Shown piece after piece: positions 7,367 through 13,199 of a DNA stretch of 13,199 bases; the stretch's first letter is position 1; each line of letters begins with the position of its first letter. Source of the stretch: Bacteroidales bacterium (GTDB lineage: Bacteria > Bacteroidota > Bacteroidia > Bacteroidales > SM23-62); contig JADHVS010000119.1 of the NCBI GenBank assembly GCA_016783865.1, forward strand, positions 1 through 13,199, written 5' to 3'. The position numbers and the translations under genes are program-made. A model generated the notes under the pieces. That model was not told where the DNA came from. It searched no databases and saw only the letters and a list, made by a program, of their open reading frames with translations.

Positions 7367-7783
7367 ATGAACCATTGGTTAATAAAATTTGCCCCATTCC
7401 GCTATAGCTGGAATGATTGCCTGAAGTACGGAAAATTTGAGATGTATTCCGTACGTAACCATCAGGCCAGGAATCATTTGCGGGAAATGAAAAAAGGAGA
7501 TGAAGCACTTTTTTACCATAGCCAACAAGGGAATTGTGTCATGGGGCGTATGAAAGTAATTCAGGAAACACATCAGGATCCTACTACATCCGATCCTCAG
7601 TGGGTTTCAGTGACTTTTGAGCCGGTGGAGACATTTGTTCATCCAGTTTCATTAGCAGAAATAAAGAGGGAACCAGGCTTAACCGGGATCGGATTGATCA
7701 GGCAACCAAGGTTGGCGGTGGTGAAGTTATCAAAGGTTGAATTTGATATAGTTGTTGCTTTGGGAACCACCACAATTGTCTGA
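7367..7783 (+). CDS. EVE domain protein (modified-base reader)
   Basis: The 138-residue product is essentially a single EVE domain of normal length. Hallmarks are W4 in the opening strand (NHWLIKFAP), S14-W15-N-D, the V29-R30-N31-x-Q33-A34-R35-N36 block, KKGDEALFYHS (42-52), and the closing PRLAVVKLSKVEFD. EVE domains are PUA-like folds related to YTH, and they bind modified bases such as 5-methylcytosine or hydroxymethylcytosine derivatives in DNA, or modified RNA. They are enriched in defence loci as specificity modules for modification-dependent attack. The usual KSEP at the first strand is KFAP here. The gene stops only 3 bp before the kinase ATG, so the two are almost certainly co-translated. 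That placement suggests the EVE protein senses modified phage nucleic acid and the kinase relays the signal; this is inference. Confidence 0.93.
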   Translation: MNHWLIKFAPFRYSWNDCLKYGKFEMYSVRNHQARNHLREMKKGDEALFYHSQQGNCVMGRMKVIQETHQDPTTSDPQWVSVTFEPVETFVHPVSLAEIKREPGLTGIGLIRQPRLAVVKLSKVEFDIVVALGTTTIV

Positions 7784-7786
7784 ACA

Positions 7787-9517
7787 ATGGACATCCAAAC
7801 CCTGACCAAAGAATTGAATAAACATGGTTTCCGGTATATTTCAATGCTGGGGAATGGTGGTTTTGGGATAGTTGTTCTCGCGGAACATTACATTGACAAA
7901 CAAAAATATGCCATAAAGAAATTGCTCAAAGACAATCCTGACGAACAGGATAATCTGTTAAAGGAGATTCAAGCCCTGGCCTCACTGAATCATCCTAATA
8001 TTATTCATTACAAAACGAGTTTTAAGGAATCGGGCTCACTTTTTCTGGTAATGGAATATTGCAAGAATGGCACCTTACTGGATATGATTCATGCGAAAGG
8101 AACACTTGAGATTAATGAATGTGTAAAGCTTTTTTTGATTTTAACAAAAACATTCGCTGAACTTCACAACAATACACTGATACACCATGACATAAAGCCT
8201 TCAAACATACTGCTCGATGCGAAAGGCCAACCGAGAATTAGTGACTTTGGGTGTGTGAATACATCAATAGGAACGATCATCTATTCTGCTCCGGAACATT
8301 ACGCAGATAAGAACGCGTTTTTGGACCCAAGGGTGGATATCTATTCCCTTGGGATAACATTGATTGAATCTCTTGTTGGTTTTAATCCTCTATGGAATAT
8401 TCCGGGAAGAGAGCGATTGATCAGGATAAAAAACGGCGATTTCCCGATAGCATCGTTTCCTTATTGGCTTCAGGAAATCATTTTGAGGAGTTGTCATTTT
8501 TACCCGGAATCACGTTTTCAAAGCATGGAAGAATTCCATAAAGCGCTGATAGAAAAAGATATTCCAAAATTTCTGACACCGCAAATACTTGAGAATGAGG
8601 AGAAGGCTAAAACACTCAAGTTATGTAATGCCCGAAAACGATGGGAGCAGGCCAGAAGGATTATTGAGGCTAATTCAAATATTACGGATAATCTCAACTT
8701 TCTGGTTGAATCAGGAAAATATTACCTGGCCATTCATAAGATTTCTCTGGCTAAAGAGAGATTCGAGCAGGCATTAAGACTAAATACTGGGGTTTCGATT
8801 GAGAAGGAGATGGCGGAAGTTTATCTCCAGTCAAATGAACCGGCCAAAGCAGCGGCATTGTTAACTAACTACCTGAATCGGAATTTTTATGACCCTGAAG
8901 CACATAATCAACTTTTACATGCTTTTTTTCTTAGTGATCGGTTTGATCATGGATTAAATCAATCAGTTTTACTCAGAAAGTTGTTTCCACGCGAATCCAT
9001 ATTCACGAACAATCATGTGCTTTTTGATATCCTTGTTAATCAAGAGCCTCACGAGTTTCAGCTGATCAATAATGTGGAACCCTTTTCACTTTATAATTTT
9101 CGCAATGTCTTTGAACAAAATACCCCCTCCACATGGAGTGAAAAAGGAGCGCCATCCCTAAAAACAAAAGTTCTATTTCAGGAATTCAAATTCAGGGACA
9201 TTTCAAAGTTGAAGAATGAACTGGAACTGAAAATTAATGAAGAGACCATTGTGACCTCGGACCCGATTATCTCATTTGGACGGGAAGGTTATCCCTGTAA
9301 CACATATTCCTGTTTTCCCGGGAATAAAGTCAGCAGGCGACACTTTGTAATAATCAATCAAAAGAACAATGTCTGGCTTTACGATCTAGCGAGTTCAACA
9401 GGCGTATTTGTTGAAGGAGTAAAAGTAGACCGCAAGCATTTTCTGTTAGGGCTCCATGAGATTACTTTTGGAGGGCATACCATCATGGTAAAATCAGATA
9501 GGAATTTATTGATATAA
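7787..9517 (+). CDS. Ser/Thr protein kinase with TPR-like middle and C-terminal FHA domain
   Basis: This is a cytosolic 576-residue Hanks-type kinase. The kinase domain spans about 15-265: glycine loop G22-N-G-G-F-G27, catalytic lysine K44, helix-C E60, catalytic loop H133-H134-D135-I-K137-PS-N140, D153-F-G155, and A168-P-E170. The HRD arginine is replaced by H134, and the DFG-to-APE segment is short, so it is a non-RD kinase that probably does not need activation-loop phosphorylation. Residues about 280-400 are helical repeats resembling TPRs (YYLAIHKISLAKERFEQAL, NEPAKAAALLTNYL). Residues about 494-570 form an FHA domain: G498-R499, S516-RR-H519 and SSTG (536-539), which binds phosphothreonine peptides. 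No transmembrane helix is visible, unlike many PknB-type receptors. The FHA domain may recognise the kinase's own or a partner's phosphorylated residues; the adjacent unknown protein and PIN nuclease are candidate targets by context. All key catalytic residues are present. Confidence 0.94.
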   Translation: MDIQTLTKELNKHGFRYISMLGNGGFGIVVLAEHYIDKQKYAIKKLLKDNPDEQDNLLKEIQALASLNHPNIIHYKTSFKESGSLFLVMEYCKNGTLLDMIHAKGTLEINECVKLFLILTKTFAELHNNTLIHHDIKPSNILLDAKGQPRISDFGCVNTSIGTIIYSAPEHYADKNAFLDPRVDIYSLGITLIESLVGFNPLWNIPGRERLIRIKNGDFPIASFPYWLQEIILRSCHFYPESRFQSMEEFHKALIEKDIPKFLTPQILENEEKAKTLKLCNARKRWEQARRIIEANSNITDNLNFLVESGKYYLAIHKISLAKERFEQALRLNTGVSIEKEMAEVYLQSNEPAKAAALLTNYLNRNFYDPEAHNQLLHAFFLSDRFDHGLNQSVLLRKLFPRESIFTNNHVLFDILVNQEPHEFQLINNVEPFSLYNFRNVFEQNTPSTWSEKGAPSLKTKVLFQEFKFRDISKLKNELELKINEETIVTSDPIISFGREGYPCNTYSCFPGNKVSRRHFVIINQKNNVWLYDLASSTGVFVEGVKVDRKHFLLGLHEITFGGHTIMVKSDRNLLI

Positions 9518-9549
9518 ACGGGACAATCAAAGTTCTTTATATTTGCTGT

Positions 9550-10332
9550 ATGGAAAAAACCGGTTACATCGAAATTAGAATTACTGGTAGAAAAGGAAAC
9601 ATTGAACTTTCGACGGTGACTTTTGATATCAGGGAGATCAGATCTCTGCTTGAGAATGCAGAAAACCTATTATTTCCGGGTGAAAAACGGGGCCGTCCAA
9701 CTGTATCGTATCAGTTATCGGAAGGATCGGTACGAAATATGTTTACAACCACATTGCAATATGTGATTGGGTTTAATGCAATTTTAGGGCAGATCGGTCA
9801 AACGGGAAGCATTGATTTTCTTGATATTCCTACGGCTAAAGTGATTGAGATTTTCCAGGACACAGCGATAAAAAACGATTATGTTTTTTCTATTTCTACT
9901 TCAATGGTTTCAACCAATGAACTGAATATTACTAAAAGCACACAGCTATATAGGACCGAATCGATTTGGGCAGATGCGGAGTTCTATTTTTATGGTACAA
10001 TTACCAATATGGGTGGTAAGGATAAAGCAAATATTCATCTGTTGACAGATGATCTCGGAACATTATACATACAGACACCAAAAGATGAGATTGAAAGAAT
10101 AGAAAACAACCCCTTGTATAAAACCTTTGGTATCAGGGCATTTGGCAAACAGCATAGTGCGACGGGTGAAATTGACCGTTCTTCACTTAAATTTGGTGAA
10201 ATTGTCATCTACAAACCTAAATTTGATGAGCAATATATAGAATCATTACGCAGAAAAGCAATAAAAAATTGGATAGATGTTCCTGATCCTGATGCCTGGA
10301 TAAGGGAAATACGAGGTACTTATTATGCATAA
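9550..10332 (+). CDS. Unrecognised 260-aa protein coupled to a PIN nuclease
   Basis: I do not recognise a named family. The N-terminal part (1-60) alternates beta strands and one helix (GYIEIRITG, DIREIRSLLENAENLLF). Residues about 50-90 hold SYQLSEGSVRNMF and LQYVIGFNAILGQIG, which look like a conserved core. Residues about 140-220 are beta-rich (AEFYFYGTITNMGG, LGTLYIQTP, IVIYKPKF). The C-terminus is a basic helix ending in NWIDVPDPDAWIREIRG. No signal peptide, membrane segment or obvious catalytic triad is seen. It lies 32 bp after the kinase and overlaps the PIN gene by 8 bp (ATGCATAA), so its function is very probably tied to the PIN protein, perhaps as its binding partner or inhibitor. 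It is far longer than usual VapB-type antitoxins and shows no DNA-binding fold. The start ATG gives the first strand directly. Confidence 0.85.
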   Translation: MEKTGYIEIRITGRKGNIELSTVTFDIREIRSLLENAENLLFPGEKRGRPTVSYQLSEGSVRNMFTTTLQYVIGFNAILGQIGQTGSIDFLDIPTAKVIEIFQDTAIKNDYVFSISTSMVSTNELNITKSTQLYRTESIWADAEFYFYGTITNMGGKDKANIHLLTDDLGTLYIQTPKDEIERIENNPLYKTFGIRAFGKQHSATGEIDRSSLKFGEIVIYKPKFDEQYIESLRRKAIKNWIDVPDPDAWIREIRGTYYA

Positions 10333-10807
10333 ATCGGTTCTTCTTGATTCAAGCTTTTTTATTAGATTTCTGAAAGAGAATGACCCCTTCTTTCATCATG
10401 CGCTTGATTATTACAAATATTTTCTGGAAAACGATTTTGCTCTTGTAATCTCAACTATTTCTATTTCTGAATATTGTGTAAAAGGAACCATTAGCGATCT
10501 CCCCTTAAAAGATTTGCAGGTACTTCCGTTTAACATCGATCATGCGATACGAGCCGGTGAATTTGCAGGGTATATTTTTGAATCAAAAGGAACTATTCCG
10601 GTTTCGGATCGAAAAATTATCCCAAACGACACGAATCTTTTCGCTCAGGCTGATACTGACCAACACATTACATTCTATCTTTCAAGTGATATGGAAAGTA
10701 AAAAAATATTTGATTTATTGCATGAAAAGTTTAACATGAGTTTTCAATTCATCAGCCTTACTAATCCATATACTGTAACCTTCAGCCTTTTAGATCTTCG
10801 ATCATAG
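10325..10807 (+). CDS. PIN-domain nuclease
   Basis: The 160-residue product matches the PIN fold, a metal-dependent RNase in most characterised members. It opens SVLLDSSFFIRFL with D8, followed by E49 in SISEYC, D102 in IPNDTNLFAQAD with D110 nearby, and D122 in YLSSD. These are in the order of the acidic residues that hold Mg or Mn ions. The length is a little above the 130-140 usual for VapC. The ATG overlaps the stop of the upstream gene, indicating translational coupling. Placed after a kinase-FHA gene, it is a plausible effector that cleaves host or phage RNA when released or phosphorylated; that is inference. A hand count of the line 10681-10740 gives 14 of 60 G+C (23%), much lower than the genes to its right. 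Confidence 0.88.
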   Translation: MHKSVLLDSSFFIRFLKENDPFFHHALDYYKYFLENDFALVISTISISEYCVKGTISDLPLKDLQVLPFNIDHAIRAGEFAGYIFESKGTIPVSDRKIIPNDTNLFAQADTDQHITFYLSSDMESKKIFDLLHEKFNMSFQFISLTNPYTVTFSLLDLRS

Positions 10808-10836
10808 GTTATCAATTCAAGAGAAAAACCAAACAT

Positions 10837-11382
10837 GTGAATTTTTCTCATCTACCCCTCTTCCAATCCCTCTTCCAGGGCCGCAAAGATGTCTTTGCTG
10901 TCCGTTGGGAAAAAGGCGGGAAAAGCGGATACATGCCAGCTTATCAATTTGATCCCTACCATTACCGGTTGTATAAAATCAAAGGAGGCACCTTTCAAAA
11001 TTATCCGGATAAAAGTTACCTGCCACTTACAGATGATCAGATAGAGAAGCATTTACGTGGAGAGCAACAAATTGGCATCTATCCGCTCCTGAAAGATAAC
11101 ACCTCCTGGTTTATCGTGACCGGCGAGAACCAGTACCACCTTATCCTGGAAACCCTTGACACAGAAGAGGCCACCTATCTATGGTATCTGGCGAAAAGCA
11201 GAAAAGAAGTAAAGGAGCAACTATCCGGGATTAATCAGGATTTGACGTTTATCAGGGAACATGGGAGGCAATCATTTCTTGAGACAAATCCTGCAAATTT
11301 CAGCCGCATCATCCATGATTATTCTGATGAACGAAAGGGTTTTATTATCTGGAAGAATGTACTGGAAGAACGACTCTGGTAA
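10837..11382 (+). CDS. Chimeric or truncated TOTE-type primase (AEP) N-terminal fragment
   Basis: The 181-residue product starts at GTG 10837; an overlapping ATG at 10835 is immediately followed by a stop in its own frame. Residues 8-94 closely follow the N-terminal part of the archaeo-eukaryotic primase domain of TOTE conflict systems: FQSLFQGRKDVFAVRWEK, SGYMPAY, KSYLPLTDDQIEKHL and GIYPLLKDNTSWFIV. In full-length relatives as I recall them, this last block runs straight into a DFDK metal-binding motif; here it continues TGENQYHLI and no DxD is found. Residues 95-181 (including TFIREHGRQSFLE and ERKGFIIWKNVLEERL) are unlike the primase and I do not recognise them. No frameshift at the junction (about 11119) restores the motif. 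It is either a catalytically dead fragment, a fusion to another domain, or a separate use of the N-terminal module. Composition is about 55% GC, like the helicase that follows. Confidence 0.75.
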   Translation: MNFSHLPLFQSLFQGRKDVFAVRWEKGGKSGYMPAYQFDPYHYRLYKIKGGTFQNYPDKSYLPLTDDQIEKHLRGEQQIGIYPLLKDNTSWFIVTGENQYHLILETLDTEEATYLWYLAKSRKEVKEQLSGINQDLTFIREHGRQSFLETNPANFSRIIHDYSDERKGFIIWKNVLEERLW

Positions 11383-11402
11383 ATTATTTCGTTTTCTTCT
11401 GC

Positions 11403-11410
11403 TATTTTTG
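11403..11410 (+). promoter_or_regulatory. Candidate Bacteroidetes-type -7 box (TAnnTTTG)
   Basis: TATTTTTG fits the TAnnTTTG consensus of the Bacteroidetes primary sigma factor. It lies 28 nt before the proposed TTG start at 11439, which would leave a short leader. No good TTTG -33 element is seen at the expected distance, so confidence is low. Confidence 0.3.
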
Positions 11411-11438
11411 CTGTGGCACTATCTAAAGTCTGAATCTT

Positions 11439-13199
11439 TTGGAATTCGTTCTCCTTCTTTATAAACACCGTTCTTTCGGCTGGATGATCCGTGCTGGGCT
11501 GGCTGATATAACCGATAAATCCGGACGCAGATCGGTAGAGAAATTCTCCCGTGTCCTGGCCGAATCTGCCGGCCTGGGTTTTACACCGTACATCACGCAA
11601 ACGCTTGAGCTGACAGAATCATACAGCGACCAGGAACTGGCCCGCCGGTTTGCTCCAAGCAAGAGTTCCTCGGTGGAATTTCTGAAAAACCCGGATCCGG
11701 CACGCCTGCAGGATCACATTCGGCCTTTTTTGGACCGGCAGATCAACGCCATCCTGAAAACAGCGATGGAGAACAATATTCCGGTTTATCATGCAGGCGA
11801 CAGCCCGTTTTTATATCCGGAGATGCAACTGGATTTACCGGTTTCCCCGGCAGAGCCCTGGTTCTGTTTTTCCAAATCCAAAGAAAATACCCAATATGTA
11901 CTGGAGATCACTCAGGATGATCAGCCTCTCCACCTGCAAGATCACAGAAACCTCATCATCTGTAACCTTCCATGCTGGTTGGTTGCCGGGAAGAGGCTGG
12001 TACATTTCCCCGATGGCTTCGACGGGAAGAAAATCCAACCGTTCCTGTCCAAAAAAGCGATCCTAATTCCTTCATCGGCCGAAAAAAAATATTTCGAGTC
12101 CTTTATTTCAAAATCGCTGAAAACCGGACAGGTAAAGGCCGAAGGATTTACAATTCATACGGTTTTACCCGAACACCGGTTGGAATTATCTTTAGAGGTT
12201 GACTGGCAGGACCAGGCGGTTCTGCTCATCTACTTTCATTATGGTGAAAAACGAATCCTGGCCGGGAAGAAACAACGGGTGTTTACCGAATTGAACATGA
12301 ACGGGGGAGAAATCTCTTTTTCCAGAATTGAAAGAAATCACGACTGGGAAGAAGAGATCATAGGGCATTGTATAAAACTGGGATTAGAGAAGACGAATGA
12401 AAGTACATTAAGATTGCAGGACCAATCCGATACGGGGAATCTAAGTGTCTATACGCTGACGGAGTGGCTGAACCGGAATGCCGAAGCATTGTTGTTTCAT
12501 GGGATTATGGTGAATACCAACCGGGCGCCGGCAAAAATTTTCTCAGGAACGTTAACGGCCGATATCCGGGTGGAACCGGGGGAAGACTGGTTTGATGTAA
12601 CGGCTACGGTTGCATTTGGAGATATTACGGTTCCCTTTGTGGAATTACGAAACCATATCCTGGATGGGATCCGTGAATTTTCCCTTCCGGGTGGTGAGGT
12701 TGCTGTCCTTCCGGCCGAATGGTTTACACGCTACCGTGATTTACTATGGTTTGCCAACGTTGAAGGGAAAAAACTTCGTTTGAACATCCGCCATTTTTCC
12801 TTGATCCGGGAGATGAAAATGGACTTGCCCACTGGCATTACCGGACGGCTGAAGGAACTGGATGCCGGATTGACCAGTGACATTCCCGTTCCCGCTACTC
12901 TCCTTGCGACCCTCAGGCCTTACCAGGAAGAGGGCTTCCGTTGGCTCCGTTTCCTGGCGGAACACCGTTTTGGCGGATGCCTGGCCGACGACATGGGACT
13001 TGGAAAAACCATTCAGGCGTTGACTGTATTACTCTCAACGAAAGAGCCGGCACAGCCCGCTTCCCTGATCGTGATGCCTGCTTCGCTGATCCATAACTGG
13101 CAGCATGAGATCAGCAGGTTTGCGCCTTCGTTGAGCGTAATGCAGCATACCGGCAACCAACGCACCACCTCCACAGGATTTTTCGATACCGTTGATGTA
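11439..13199 (+). CDS. SNF2-family DEAD/DEAH-box helicase, N-terminal part (3' end outside window)
   Basis: A reading frame is open from 11427 (after the TAA at 11424-11426) to the window end with no stop: 587 codons from 11439. The N-terminal 480 residues are a long accessory region of the kind found on Bacteroidetes SNF2 helicases, with blocks such as DQINA-like helices and FGDITVPFVELRNHILDGIREF. The helicase core then begins: Q-motif-like LRPYQEEGFRWLRFL, Walker A DDMGLGKT (12987-13010), and motif Ia LIVMPASLIHNW. Such proteins are ATP-driven DNA translocases; this family is usually 950-1000 residues, so roughly 40% lies beyond the edge. The first ATG is 11484, but the stretch before it (LEFVLLLYKHRSFGW) looks like the conserved first strand of the family, so the TTG at 11439 is the more likely start. 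The frame differs from that of the primase-like gene, so the two are separate genes. Sampled GC is about 55%. Confidence 0.9.
   Translation, partial: MEFVLLLYKHRSFGWMIRAGLADITDKSGRRSVEKFSRVLAESAGLGFTPYITQTLELTESYSDQELARRFAPSKSSSVEFLKNPDPARLQDHIRPFLDRQINAILKTAMENNIPVYHAGDSPFLYPEMQLDLPVSPAEPWFCFSKSKENTQYVLEITQDDQPLHLQDHRNLIICNLPCWLVAGKRLVHFPDGFDGKKIQPFLSKKAILIPSSAEKKYFESFISKSLKTGQVKAEGFTIHTVLPEHRLELSLEVDWQDQAVLLIYFHYGEKRILAGKKQRVFTELNMNGGEISFSRIERNHDWEEEIIGHCIKLGLEKTNESTLRLQDQSDTGNLSVYTLTEWLNRNAEALLFHGIMVNTNRAPAKIFSGTLTADIRVEPGEDWFDVTATVAFGDITVPFVELRNHILDGIREFSLPGGEVAVLPAEWFTRYRDLLWFANVEGKKLRLNIRHFSLIREMKMDLPTGITGRLKELDAGLTSDIPVPATLLATLRPYQEEGFRWLRFLAEHRFGGCLADDMGLGKTIQALTVLLSTKEPAQPASLIVMPASLIHNWQHEISRFAPSLSVMQHTGNQRTTSTGFFDTVDV

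Noticed and set aside
7787..9517. Kinase as PglW of a BREX type 2 system
   Set aside because: PglW is much longer and would be accompanied by pglX, pglZ and brxC-type genes; here the kinase is 576 aa with TPR-like and FHA parts and none of those partners are seen.
9538..9545. TATATTTG as a promoter -7 box for the 260-aa gene
   Set aside because: It lies 4 nt before the ATG, leaving no room for a leader, and has no upstream -33 element.
9550..10807. Standard VapBC toxin-antitoxin pair
   Set aside because: The upstream partner is 260 residues with no visible AbrB, MetJ/Arc or Phd-like DNA-binding domain, so a standard antitoxin label is not supported.
11383..11438. Frameshift joining the primase-like gene to the SNF2 helicase as one protein
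   Set aside because: The primase-like frame ends in a clean TAA with a coherent C-terminus, and the helicase has its own family N-terminus; a separate start is the simpler reading.
11791..12202. Plus-strand ORFs of 91 and 76 codons in the helicase region
   Set aside because: They lie in other frames of the continuously open SNF2 reading frame and have no recognisable features.

Overview
This window is a run of genes, all on the + strand, that looks like a defence or genome-conflict island in a member of the Bacteroidota. The phylum assignment is an inference. It rests on the moderate-to-low GC content, the mostly weak ribosome binding sites, the family type of the SNF2 helicase at the right edge, and a Bacteroidetes-type TAnnTTTG box in front of that helicase. 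No RNA gene or CRISPR array was seen.

Left block (1-7312), DNA modification and restriction. The window opens inside a large SF2/SNF2-type helicase (motifs V and VI and the C-terminal tail are present). About 780 bases then follow that look like a disrupted locus. A well-placed Shine-Dalgarno drives a 76-codon ORF of unclear identity, which runs into a compact 468-bp cassette at 1260-1727. The cassette is a GxxExxY-family (PD-(D/E)XK-like) gene bracketed by near-perfect 41-42 bp inverted repeats, each built from four CACGAAG-type units. Downstream is a possible remnant of the interrupted gene, then a 1264-residue Eco57I-type adenine-specific DNA methyltransferase (DPACGSG and NPPY motifs). 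A 554-residue AlbA_2/Schlafen-like plus GHKL-ATPase protein follows 5 bp later. Helicase, methylase and AlbA_2 protein probably form a restriction/anti-phage module related in style to DISARM or type IIG/III systems, but the diagnostic partners of those systems are not visible.

Middle block (7367-10807), a tight AT-rich cassette of four genes: an EVE-domain reader of modified nucleic acid; a Ser/Thr kinase with TPR-like helices and a C-terminal FHA domain, starting 3 bp later; an unrecognised 260-residue protein; and a PIN-domain nuclease overlapping it by 8 bp. This sensor-kinase-unknown-RNase arrangement is the best candidate in the window for an undescribed system.

Right block (10837-13199). 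The composition jumps to about 55% GC in sampled lines. A 181-residue protein carries the N-terminal part of a TOTE-type archaeo-eukaryotic primase domain that breaks off just where the catalytic DxD should be and continues into an unrelated tail. After it, a long SNF2-family helicase begins, probably at a TTG codon at 11439, and runs off the right edge.
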